Shown: piece by piece, positions 1 to 8,658 of the stretch
Layout: the number at the start of each line of letters is the position of its first letter
Position numbering within the stretch: the stretch's first letter is position 1
Source: Candidatus Poribacteria bacterium
GTDB taxonomy: Bacteria > Poribacteria > WGA-4E > WGA-3G
Reading direction: 5' to 3'
DNA length: 64,000 bases
Assembly (NCBI GenBank): GCA_028820845.1
Contig: JAPPII010000122.1
Span: 1 to 64,000 of the forward strand
Translations under genes and position numbers: made by a program
The notes under the pieces: model-generated
Databases searched by the model: none
Seen by the model: the letters and a program-made list of their open reading frames with translations, nothing else
What the model was told of the DNA's origin: nothing

Positions 1-10
1 CCATAGGATC

Positions 11-31
11 GGTGCGGTTAGAAACCGCACC
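11..31. repeat. Perfect intergenic palindrome (GGTGCGGTT family)
   Basis: Nine-base arms (11-19 and 23-31) separated by AGA form a perfect hairpin. There is no T-run after it, so it does not look like a classical terminator. A palindrome with a related CGGTT/AACCG core lies inside the coding region at 8704-8735, which suggests a dispersed repeat family. Confidence 0.6.
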
Positions 32-80
32 TACCGGTGGAGTGCGTAAGTCCTATTTAATATAATGAAAGGAGTTTTCC

Positions 81-536
81 ATGCGATTCACTGGCATTCT
101 CACACTGCTCTTTCTGCTCCCCTTTTCTGCCGCGGCGGGGACATTTATAGAAACTTTTGATGGTAAAGATATGGAGGAGTGGCGAGAGCTCGTTCAATTG
201 AATAAGGTTCCTGGTCTTTGGGAGACCGTTAATGGTGAACTTGAGGTCGTCAATCGTGAAACCTCTCTGTACTTTCTGATAACTGGAGATGAGACGTGGG
301 AAGACTATACCGTCGAATTTGATGTCAAGCCGACCAAAAAACACGGTATTGGCGGCATCGCGGTTGCTGCACGGGTGAACGGATCTTCGGTAGTTTACTG
401 CAGTGTTCGCGATGTAGTGGTTCTATTTGATAACATTATTGTCACCGGTGATAGCATTCCAAACAAGGGTAGGAGGTTGTCGGTAACATCCAGAGGAAAA
501 CTCGCGACAACATGGGGGAATTTAAAGCGGTTTTAG
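81..536 (+). CDS. Short exported DUF1080/LamG-like protein with TTWG tail
   Basis: This 151-aa protein has a signal peptide (residues 1-19, hydrophobic core then AAAG). A beta-rich segment starting TFIETFDGKD resembles the jelly-roll of DUF1080/concanavalin A-like proteins. The start is ATG with GGAG at 71-74. The domain is shorter than usual: it passes directly from a SVRD segment to the late-domain strand DNIIVTGDSIP, so an internal deletion is possible. The last residues, KLATTWGNLK then RF and stop, match the tail on four other exported proteins here. A sugar-polymer-binding role is inferred from the fold only. Confidence 0.65.
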   Translation: MRFTGILTLLFLLPFSAAAGTFIETFDGKDMEEWRELVQLNKVPGLWETVNGELEVVNRETSLYFLITGDETWEDYTVEFDVKPTKKHGIGGIAVAARVNGSSVVYCSVRDVVVLFDNIIVTGDSIPNKGRRLSVTSRGKLATTWGNLKRF

Positions 537-598
537 GAAGTGGCATTGGACAAAAATTCAGAATATTTTTATTTTTTTTAAATTATGCAACCTTTTTG

Positions 599-727
599 CC
601 TTAAGATGGTATCTTAAGGAGTAACAGGTCACCTTTATGTTGGAGCGCGATGCACATCGCATCTGGGCGAGTACGCCGCAAAACTTTTAGTTTGCGACAC
701 ACGGAGGCATAGCCTAACGGGCTATGC
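599..727. repeat. Cluster of three hairpins upstream of the sigma-factor fusion
   Basis: The gap 537-835 contains three inverted repeats. The first has perfect 9-bp arms at 599-607 and 611-619 (CCTTAAGAT, loop GGT). The second, near 677-698, pairs CGCAAAACT with AGTTTGCG with a one-base bulge. The third has 8-bp arms at 707-714 and 720-727 (GCATAGCC). None is followed by a T-run. Part of this resembles the intergenic repeats at 19441-19500. They could be dispersed palindromes or structure in the leader of the downstream operon. Confidence 0.45.
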
Positions 728-835
728 TACGGAAGAGCGTAAGGTGAAAAAGGTTTCGCAGATTGTCGCAGTCATGCTAAAATTAGGGGAATATAGCCAC
801 AATCGAATCTATTCGTTAAACCATGGAGTCTTCTG

Positions 836-3559
836 ATGGAAAGAGAAAACGATGTTCAACTGATTTATAAAATTTTGTCCGGAAACGATGAGGCGTTCGC
901 GACTTTAGTGCGTAGACATCAGAAGGGTGTTCATGCGCTTGCGTGGCGGAAAGTCGGTGATTTTCATGCTGCTGAGGAGATTACACAAGACACATTCCTT
1001 CAGGTCTATAGGAAACTCACGCAGCTCAAGAATCCCAAGCAGTTTTCGGGATGGATGTATGTCATTGCCAGTCGATTGTGCCTTAAATGGATTCGCAAGA
1101 ACAAAGTTGTCACGCAATCGTTCGACGACACGCACACCGGAGAAATGGAGAGAGCCTCTTATAACCGTTATGTATCCGATCAACGTGAAATGGAGGATAG
1201 AGAACATCGCCGCGAAGTTGTCAAAACACTTTTGTCAAAGCTGCCGGAGAGTGAACGCACAGTGGTTACGCTCCATTATCTCAGCGAAATGAAGGTAAAG
1301 GAAATTGGGAAGTTCTTGGGTGTATCGGCAAACACGATTAAAAGTCGGCTGCGCCGTGGGCGCAAACGCTTGCAGGAACAAGGGGAAGAAGTCCTGGTTC
1401 GCGAAACACTGCAAGGTATCCAATTCCCCACCGATGTAACCGCGCGCATTATGCGTCAAGTCGCTGACATGAAACCGGCTCCCGTTCCGGTTGGAAAGCC
1501 GTTGTTGCCGTGGGCAGCTCTCGGTACGGCTGCGGTTCTGGTACTGTTGATATTCGGGGCAAGCCATCAATATCTAACTCGATTTCAGAAACCTTACAGT
1601 TTCGAGGCGGAAGCTGAACCGACGATCGAAATTATTGATACACTGATTGTTCTTGATACGCCAGCGAAACCGGCTGTGCGAAATCAGGTCGGACACGATG
1701 CGACCCCCGGTAAAGACAGTAGCACGGGTACGCAAGCCGCTGATACAACCACGACATCTGCTGCATCAACGGATGCCAATACGTTTTCCAAGGCGCAGTG
1801 GACGCAGAGCAATGCACCACCAGCGGGTTATGTCCGTAATATCTTCGCCGCATCTGATGGGAATCTCTATACCGTTTCTCCCACAGGTATTTACAGAGCG
1901 TCAGTAGACGAAACGCGATGGACGCGCGTCAATACGAGTGTCCCATACACTTACGATCCGATGCCGATAGTAGAATATAATGGAGCCCTTTATATTGTTT
2001 CTGAGGATGAGATATTTACGTCAGTGGACAGAGGTGACACATGGCAGACTTTGGGGCCCCGACCAAAGGGCCGTACCGTTGGATTTGTAATCACTGATGC
2101 TTCTGAACAGCAAGGCGTTCCTATAGGTATGATAATGTATCTTGCTGTGAGAGATACGGGGATTTTTCGATCGACAGACAGAGGAACGCAATGGGATCCT
2201 CTTAACAGTGGCTTGGCAGACAGAATCATCACTGCAGCGGCGAATATTGACAAAACGGTGTTTGTTGGGACAGAGAGCGGTCTCTACCGTATTGAGTCAG
2301 AGACTTGGAAAAAACTACCTCTCGGCACTTCGGATGCTGTCTGTTCTTTGACGGTATCTGGTAAGAATCTTTATGCTGGTACATCTCCTGAAATTTTGGT
2401 TAGATACCCGCTCCCAATGGACGTATACGAGGCGGTGCAGGAGAAGGAGGATAGGGCGGTATATTCGGTTCGGAGTTTCCGCTCCGCGGATATGGGTGCC
2501 TCGTGGACTGAAATCATGCATGCCCATACATCTCGACCGATGATACTACCCTCGGGTGTAATGGTTTTGGATGTTGGCGAAACGCTTTTGGTGTTAAGTG
2601 CCTTCCCATCTCGATCAACAGATGGTGGGCAAACGTGGACAGAACTCAAAACCGATACGCATTTTATGACCGTTAGTAGTCTGGGAGTTGCGGCGATCAA
2701 CGAACGAACGTTTTACAAAGTCGGGGTCTTTGGAATTCAGCGCACTACCGATGCCGGTGAGTCGTGGCACCTATTTATGGACGGGATGCTGGGAACGAGA
2801 ATGAGGGAATTGGTTGCCTTCAACGACAAGTTATACGCATTTACGGGGTATGAGGTACATGAATCAACCGATAGCGGTGTATCTTGGAGGAAGGTTCGGA
2901 TTGATGGCGAGAATAACTCTGGTATTGGGCACAAGCATAATTCAAAACTGTTGGTCGATGGTAACACATTGTATTTTGCTTTCCTCGTAGAAGATGCGTT
3001 GCGAGTTTGCCGTTTATCTGAAGATGGTAGGACGCTGACCCCAATTCAGGGTGTTCCTGCTTTTGATGAAACCTTGTCTCTTAAGTTGTGGGAAAACGAT
3101 GAAAAAGTGAAGGATGCTCAGTCATCTGACGGCGTTGACATGAGACATATCGTTTTTGAAGAAGAGGTAAGAGGTCAAACGACTACTATCAGTGATGGGA
3201 CGTTTTATGTGGAATACAGACGCAGGCTTTTCAAATGGAAACCCGGCGATCCACAGTGGACCAATATGGGATTAATCGACACCAGTCGACTGCTCGGTGA
3301 CGATTTCAGAAACGGGTTCAAATTGGCGGTTTTGGGTGAAACCGTAGCACGTCCGGTCATCGTTAAATTCACTGTGGATGCGACTACGGTTTATGGTATA
3401 AGCGATGAAGGTACTTATCGTTTGGATGCACAGAATCAATGGGAAAAAATTTCTTCAGGAACGTTAGGCGAAGTTGCTGCGCTTGTTGTGATGAACGATA
3501 GGCTCTATAGTGCCAGCGCAAATGAGGGGATATTTCATATTTCGCTGGCAGAAGAATAG
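836..3559 (+). CDS. ECF sigma factor fused to membrane helix and BNR/Ycf48-like propeller
   Basis: This 907-aa protein begins as an ECF sigma factor. Region 2 spans about residues 20-90 and region 4 about 128-180, the latter with the helix-turn-helix VKEIGKFLGVSANTIKSRLR. A single membrane helix follows at about 224-243. After a Thr/Ala-rich linker (about 280-320) come some 580 residues of repeats with BNR-type S-T/A-D-x-G-x-x-W motifs, as in sialidase, Ycf48 and sortilin propellers. The start is ATG with GGAG at 825-828. The next gene starts 2 nt after the stop, so this gene appears to head the ABC exporter operon. I infer a membrane-held sigma factor with an extracytoplasmic propeller; whether it is released by proteolysis is unknown. 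Confidence 0.85.
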   Translation: MERENDVQLIYKILSGNDEAFATLVRRHQKGVHALAWRKVGDFHAAEEITQDTFLQVYRKLTQLKNPKQFSGWMYVIASRLCLKWIRKNKVVTQSFDDTHTGEMERASYNRYVSDQREMEDREHRREVVKTLLSKLPESERTVVTLHYLSEMKVKEIGKFLGVSANTIKSRLRRGRKRLQEQGEEVLVRETLQGIQFPTDVTARIMRQVADMKPAPVPVGKPLLPWAALGTAAVLVLLIFGASHQYLTRFQKPYSFEAEAEPTIEIIDTLIVLDTPAKPAVRNQVGHDATPGKDSSTGTQAADTTTTSAASTDANTFSKAQWTQSNAPPAGYVRNIFAASDGNLYTVSPTGIYRASVDETRWTRVNTSVPYTYDPMPIVEYNGALYIVSEDEIFTSVDRGDTWQTLGPRPKGRTVGFVITDASEQQGVPIGMIMYLAVRDTGIFRSTDRGTQWDPLNSGLADRIITAAANIDKTVFVGTESGLYRIESETWKKLPLGTSDAVCSLTVSGKNLYAGTSPEILVRYPLPMDVYEAVQEKEDRAVYSVRSFRSADMGASWTEIMHAHTSRPMILPSGVMVLDVGETLLVLSAFPSRSTDGGQTWTELKTDTHFMTVSSLGVAAINERTFYKVGVFGIQRTTDAGESWHLFMDGMLGTRMRELVAFNDKLYAFTGYEVHESTDSGVSWRKVRIDGENNSGIGHKHNSKLLVDGNTLYFAFLVEDALRVCRLSEDGRTLTPIQGVPAFDETLSLKLWENDEKVKDAQSSDGVDMRHIVFEEEVRGQTTTISDGTFYVEYRRRLFKWKPGDPQWTNMGLIDTSRLLGDDFRNGFKLAVLGETVARPVIVKFTVDATTVYGISDEGTYRLDAQNQWEKISSGTLGEVAALVVMNDRLYSASANEGIFHISLAEE

Positions 3560-3561
3560 TA

Positions 3562-5403
3562 ATGGACTCCAATTCTTCCGACTCCCCCAACACAGCATCC
3601 GTATCCCGTCCATCGGCGGTAAAGACGCTCCGTCGGTTCTGCTTCGTCGCGTGGCACGCCAGCCCGTTCGGCGCGATTATGCAGGCAATCATAACGCTCA
3701 TATACGGGTGTATTCCTGTTGGCATACTCTGGGCAAGTCGAGGGCTCGTGAACCTCATTGCGGCGATTCTTGCCAACGAAACAGTACCGAGTTTACGTAC
3801 CGCAGCACCGTGGGTGATCGCATTGGCACTTCTGGCGATCCTCAGAAATGTTACTGGCACTTATGATAGCTACTTGCGCTGGAAGATGCAGGGACGCATT
3901 AAACTCCACCAGCAGCGCGCCCTGATAGAAGCCGCGACGCATATCAATTTCGCGCTTTTTGATCAACCGCAGACCTATGATTTGATACAACGGGCGCGGC
4001 AAGCACTCGGCCATCGCCTCACCAATGTCTTGCGATTCGTCACAGAGATCGGACAACTCCTTGTAACCCTTGTCGGATATGGTGTGCTTTTGTGGATCGC
4101 GGATCCCCTGCTGGTGCTTGTGGTCGTGTTACCCGCCATTCCTTCCGCATGGCTCAAAGTCAGATCCGCCGAGAGCGGATATATTCACGATTACGATGCG
4201 ACACCGATCCGTCGCATGATGGCGTATACGCTCAGTTTATTGCTCGGTTCATCCTCTGGACAAGAAGTGCGGCTCTATGGACTGAAGGATCACTTTTTTG
4301 GACGCTGGCAAACGAATCACCAAAAATGGCGAAAAGAATCGCTTGCCAAAGCCTGGCTACAAGCAAGAGCTTCCATCGGTACAACCGTTGCTGAAGTGCT
4401 TGCCTATTCAGTCGCGATTTTCATACTTGCAGCTCGAATTGTGGATGGACAGTTAACCATCGGCGATTATGTCGTCCTTATCGGTGCAGCAGCGACTTTT
4501 CAAGGAAATCTTGAAAGTTTGCTTTCAGCGATAGAAGATACCCTGCAAGATTTGCCGTTGCTCCGAGATTTGCAGGCCTTCCTCGAACGCGCAAAGACCG
4601 ATCGCAGTCAGTCAGGAGATGAGACGTTTCCACAGGCCCTAAAACACGGACTGGAGGTGCGCAACCTTCGGTTCCGATACCCAGAAGGGGACGAGGACGT
4701 GTTAGAGGACATAAACTTTCAAGTGCGTCCGGGTGAGATCGTCAGCATCGTTGGTGTCAACGGTGCGGGAAAGTCAACGCTCATCAAATTATTGCTCGGT
4801 TTGTATCAGCCCGATGCGGGGACTGTCCACTATGATGGCGTGAACGTTACTTCGATAAACCCTGAACAGGTCGCACGGAACTGTGCCGCTGTTTTTCAGG
4901 ATTTCGCACGATTCCATAGACCCCTTCGGGAAGAATTGAATCCAGGGCCCCCGAACTTTCACATTGACGACGAAACGCTCCGGCGCGTTATCTATGAAGT
5001 CGGACTTGCGGATCGTTTTCAAACCTTTTCACGCGGTTTGGATACGTTTCTGAATCCGTCACTCGGTGAAGAAGGGACAGGTGTCGAGCTCTCTGGCGGT
5101 GAATGGCAGAAAGTCGCGCTCGCGCGCGCTTTGGTCCGAAACCCACAAGTCCTTGTGCTTGACGAACCGACTGCCGCCTTGGACCCACAAGCTGAGGTCG
5201 AACTCTACCAACGTTTCATTAAACTCGCAGCAGGACGCATGACATTCCTGATTTCGCATCGTATCGGATCCGCACGGCTTGCAGACCGTATCTTGGTATT
5301 AGATGCGGGTAAAATTGTTGAAGACGGCACACACGATGTCCTGCTTGCCAGAAATGGACGCTATGCCCAATTTTTCAGAGCACAGGCACAATGGTACCAA
5401 TAA
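3562..5403 (+). CDS. ABC exporter half-transporter (TMD-NBD), subunit 1
   Basis: This 613-aa protein has an N-terminal exporter-type membrane domain (residues about 30-330) followed by an ATPase domain. The Walker A is GVNGAGKS, the signature LSGGEWQ, the Walker B LVLDEPTAALDP and the H-loop ISHR. The Q-loop context AVFQDF is common in peptide and lantibiotic exporters. The catalytic glutamate and histidine are present. A paralogue of equal length follows 15 nt downstream and shares a Y-A-Q-F-F-x-A-Q-A-Q-W-Y ending, so the two probably form a heterodimer. The substrate is unknown. Confidence 0.9.
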   Translation: MDSNSSDSPNTASVSRPSAVKTLRRFCFVAWHASPFGAIMQAIITLIYGCIPVGILWASRGLVNLIAAILANETVPSLRTAAPWVIALALLAILRNVTGTYDSYLRWKMQGRIKLHQQRALIEAATHINFALFDQPQTYDLIQRARQALGHRLTNVLRFVTEIGQLLVTLVGYGVLLWIADPLLVLVVVLPAIPSAWLKVRSAESGYIHDYDATPIRRMMAYTLSLLLGSSSGQEVRLYGLKDHFFGRWQTNHQKWRKESLAKAWLQARASIGTTVAEVLAYSVAIFILAARIVDGQLTIGDYVVLIGAAATFQGNLESLLSAIEDTLQDLPLLRDLQAFLERAKTDRSQSGDETFPQALKHGLEVRNLRFRYPEGDEDVLEDINFQVRPGEIVSIVGVNGAGKSTLIKLLLGLYQPDAGTVHYDGVNVTSINPEQVARNCAAVFQDFARFHRPLREELNPGPPNFHIDDETLRRVIYEVGLADRFQTFSRGLDTFLNPSLGEEGTGVELSGGEWQKVALARALVRNPQVLVLDEPTAALDPQAEVELYQRFIKLAAGRMTFLISHRIGSARLADRILVLDAGKIVEDGTHDVLLARNGRYAQFFRAQAQWYQ

Positions 5404-5418
5404 AAAGAGGATGCCCCA

Positions 5419-7260
5419 ATGCAAAACACGAATGGGAAACTGAAAACTTGGGGATTAGCTGCTAAAGAAAGTTTCCTCGCTTATGTCCGAACGCTGGTTA
5501 TTATTTGGCAAAGCGGACCTTTCGCCGTCTTGGGCATGACGCTTCTTACCTTATCGCTTGGGGTTGTCCCGGCGTGCCAGTTCTTTGTAACAGAGCATCT
5601 CGTGAATGCAATAACTGCTGCGATAGGCGACGCAAACTGGTGGCGAATGGTCCTACCGTGGCTCATCGGATTGCTAAGTTTACGCATTCTTAGCGTCGCT
5701 GTTGACTTACTTCGCGAACCGTTGTATATCCACTTAGGCGAAAACATTGAAATCTGGATTAATGAGAGCGTTACTCGGAAAGTGGATACGACAGAACTTA
5801 TCGACTTACAGACCGGAGAATTTCAGAATGCCCTTGAGCGGGCGCGTGGTGTCTCCGGGCTTGCGCTTCAGGAAATCCTCTGGTATTTCGTTGACAGTCT
5901 TCAACAATTCATCAGTATTGTTACACTTGGGATTCTGCTCTGGCGGTACCATCCGTTGTTGGCACTGCTGCCCGCTTTAACGGGTATGGCTTCTTGGTGG
6001 AGCGATGCGCGTTTCACGGTAGACCTTTACGATTTTGATGTAGAGCAGACACCACAACGCCGAGAACGAGATGCGTTAGAAGGAACGCTGACCGACCGTG
6101 GCACCGGTAAAGAAGTTCGATTATACCAAGCGCAGGACTTATGGATAGAACGGTGGCATAAATTAGGACAGGGATTGATAGACGGACAAATGGGAATCCG
6201 ACGACGTAAATTTTCAGTCTGTCTCTCCCTTGACATGACTCGCGGGTTGTTATATGCCGCCTCACTTATCCTTTTGTTGTTTGAGGTCTTTCGTGGCGAT
6301 TTGACGGTTGGCACTTATATCGCTGCTGCCGCTGCTCTGGTTCAATTGGATGGTATTTGGAACGAGATAGCGGGTCGATTTCAAGGGATTGTAGAATTGA
6401 TGCGTCCATTGTTTGGGGACCTGTATCAGTTTTTAGATAGAAAGTCCGCGAAGATGACTCAGGAGCGTAAGGACCCATCGGACACGAATGGCAATGAATT
6501 AATTGGAAACAGGGCGGTTCAAGATATTGGGATAGAAAACGTTTCATTTTCGTACCCAAATTCGCAAGAACTTGTGCTAAACCATGTAAACTTAACATTG
6601 AAAAAAGGGGAGCGCGTCGCACTTGTTGGACCTAACGGTGCTGGGAAGACCACATTGGCACGCCTACTCTTAGGACTCTACCATCCGCGCACAGGCACGA
6701 TTCATATAGGGAATGTCCCTTTAAACGAAGAAAATCGTCAGGAGTGGTTGATGCAGTGCAGTGCTGTCTTTCAAGACTTCACGCAGTACCATCTCACCGC
6801 ACGTGAGAATATTATCTTTGGTGACTTGGAACACCCCGAACGCATGGAAACGGCATCTGTTGCTGGTGGTGCCGCTACAGTTGTTGACGGGCTTACAGAA
6901 AGCTATGAGACTGTCCTCGGCCCTACCTTTGGCGGACGCGATCTTTCTGGCGGTGAATGGCAACGTCTCGCAACAGCGCGGAGTTTTATGCGCGAAACAC
7001 CTTGGCTGGTTGTCCTTGACGAACCGACTGCTGCCCTTGATCCGCTCGCGGAACAGGCGGTTTATGAACGGTTTATTGAGCGGAGTGCCGGACGGACATC
7101 GGTGCTTATCTCGCACCGCCTCTCTTCTGTCCGCACCTGTGACAGGATCCTCGTCCTGGATAACGGCAGAATTGTGGAAGACGGGGACCATGAAACATTA
7201 TTGGCAGAAGATGGACTGTATGCACAGTTTTTTAAAGCACAGGCGCAGTGGTATGTTTGA
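5419..7260 (+). CDS. ABC exporter half-transporter (TMD-NBD), subunit 2
   Basis: This 613-aa paralogue of the preceding gene has a membrane domain at about residues 30-330. The ATPase domain carries Walker A GPNGAGKT, signature LSGGEWQR, Walker B VVLDEPTAALDP and H-loop ISHR. Both subunits keep consensus catalytic residues, so there is no obvious degenerate ATP site as in many heterodimers. GAGG at 5407-5410 precedes the ATG. It is followed by an FtsX-type permease gene, and all four genes from 836 to 8555 run on one strand with short gaps. Confidence 0.9.
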   Translation: MQNTNGKLKTWGLAAKESFLAYVRTLVIIWQSGPFAVLGMTLLTLSLGVVPACQFFVTEHLVNAITAAIGDANWWRMVLPWLIGLLSLRILSVAVDLLREPLYIHLGENIEIWINESVTRKVDTTELIDLQTGEFQNALERARGVSGLALQEILWYFVDSLQQFISIVTLGILLWRYHPLLALLPALTGMASWWSDARFTVDLYDFDVEQTPQRRERDALEGTLTDRGTGKEVRLYQAQDLWIERWHKLGQGLIDGQMGIRRRKFSVCLSLDMTRGLLYAASLILLLFEVFRGDLTVGTYIAAAAALVQLDGIWNEIAGRFQGIVELMRPLFGDLYQFLDRKSAKMTQERKDPSDTNGNELIGNRAVQDIGIENVSFSYPNSQELVLNHVNLTLKKGERVALVGPNGAGKTTLARLLLGLYHPRTGTIHIGNVPLNEENRQEWLMQCSAVFQDFTQYHLTARENIIFGDLEHPERMETASVAGGAATVVDGLTESYETVLGPTFGGRDLSGGEWQRLATARSFMRETPWLVVLDEPTAALDPLAEQAVYERFIERSAGRTSVLISHRLSSVRTCDRILVLDNGRIVEDGDHETLLAEDGLYAQFFKAQAQWYV

Positions 7261-7301
7261 GGATATGTTCCCCAACAGGTGCGGCAAGGAGGAACAGAAC
7301 A

Positions 7302-8555
7302 TTGAAATTCTACGAAGGATTTTCAACAGGACTCTCTGTTATTCGGCAGGAGAAATTGCGCTCAGCACTCACAATGCTCGGCATCGTCATTGGCGTTGCT
7401 GCCGTCCTCGCCATGCTCGCTATCGGTGATGGCGCGAAACGCATCGTCATGCAAGAATTTGAAAAATTTGGCGGTCACTTTACGGTGAGACGGAATCCTT
7501 GGATTTGGCGTGGTGACCGCGTCTTCCCAAACCGTAGTGGTGAGTATATCAAATACGAAGACATCCTTGCAATCGAGGCTGAATGCCCGTCTGTCGAATT
7601 TGTCAACCCCAGTGTGTCTTCTGAAATCCTTGCACAAACCAGTGATGGTGCCTCGAAATGGACAGAATGCGAGGGCGTTAGTTCCCACTTCCCAACTGGG
7701 ATGAAGTGGGAAATTAAACACGGGCGTTTCTTCTCCGAAAATGAGTTCAATAACCGCAGAAAAGTCTGTTTGCTTGGTTTAGAAGTCGCAACGGAACTTT
7801 TTGGAGATCAGAACCCCGCTGGCAAAGAGATCAAACTCTCGCTTCAAGGTGGCAGACCTAATCGTTTTCTCATCTTGGGCGTAATGGCTGAACGCGGCAC
7901 AAGCCTCCAATACGGCTTCAGCTGGGACGACATCGTTTTCGTCCCTTTGACGACTGCACAAGACAGGTTTAAAGGAAAGCACTATGTCAACTATATCAAC
8001 GTCAGGGCAATAGACGCTAATTCTATCGAGAAAGCCGCTGAAGAGGTCAAAGCCGTTCTCAGAAAACGCCATCGCAACCAAGACAACTTTTTCGATATTA
8101 GTTTCGCGACCGCAGCCGTCCAAGAACTCGATAAGATTAGTCGCATTATCAAAATTATGCTGAGCAGTATTGCTGCGTTTTCGTTGTTTGTTGGAAGCGT
8201 CGGCATTATGAACATGATGCTGGTATCAGTAAATCAACGCACCCGTGAAATCGGCATCCGTCGCGCCATTGGGGCAAAACGGAGAGACCTTTTCCTGCAG
8301 TTTTTGATTGAGGCGGTTGTGATGTGCGGTATCGGGGGTTTATTGGGTATAGGATTCGGCATCGGTATCGGATATGCTTGTTCACACATCGCTGTCAAAA
8401 TCGTTAAAGTGATTCCACACTGGCCCGTTGCGCTTTCACTTGAATGGATGGCGGTTTCTGTTGGCATATCAACCTTCATCGGTATTGCCTTTGGACTCTA
8501 TCCGGCAGTAAGAGCCTCACAAATCTCGCCTATTGAGGCATTGAGAACGGAATGA
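7302..8555 (+). CDS. MacB/FtsX-family ABC permease without its own ATPase domain
   Basis: The product (417 aa) has the MacB permease layout. It starts with an N-terminal membrane helix (LTMLGIVIGVAAVLAML), followed by a large periplasmic MacB-PCD-like domain. Three C-terminal helices follow, with the typical TREIGIRRAIGAKRRD loop. I chose the TTG at 7302 because GGAGG at 7288-7292 sits 9 nt upstream. An in-frame ATG at 7248 overlaps the previous gene and has no such site. Permeases of this kind need a separate LolD/MacB-type ATPase, and none is next to it. It may draw on an ATPase elsewhere or act with the upstream exporter. Confidence 0.82.
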   Translation: MKFYEGFSTGLSVIRQEKLRSALTMLGIVIGVAAVLAMLAIGDGAKRIVMQEFEKFGGHFTVRRNPWIWRGDRVFPNRSGEYIKYEDILAIEAECPSVEFVNPSVSSEILAQTSDGASKWTECEGVSSHFPTGMKWEIKHGRFFSENEFNNRRKVCLLGLEVATELFGDQNPAGKEIKLSLQGGRPNRFLILGVMAERGTSLQYGFSWDDIVFVPLTTAQDRFKGKHYVNYINVRAIDANSIEKAAEEVKAVLRKRHRNQDNFFDISFATAAVQELDKISRIIKIMLSSIAAFSLFVGSVGIMNMMLVSVNQRTREIGIRRAIGAKRRDLFLQFLIEAVVMCGIGGLLGIGFGIGIGYACSHIAVKIVKVIPHWPVALSLEWMAVSVGISTFIGIAFGLYPAVRASQISPIEALRTE

Positions 8556-8658
8556 GTTATTCGGCAACTGCCTCTTTTCCCTCTTAATGTAAACGCGCTT
8601 CCCTAAAAATTCGTTATACTCTACATAACAAGAATTTGATGAGGGAGCAAGAAAATAT

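Noticed and set aside
61-66. TATAAT as a -10 box for the first gene
   Set aside because: It ends only 14 nt before the ATG and the ribosome-binding GGAG lies in between, so a transcript from it would start at or after that site. No -35 box is visible.
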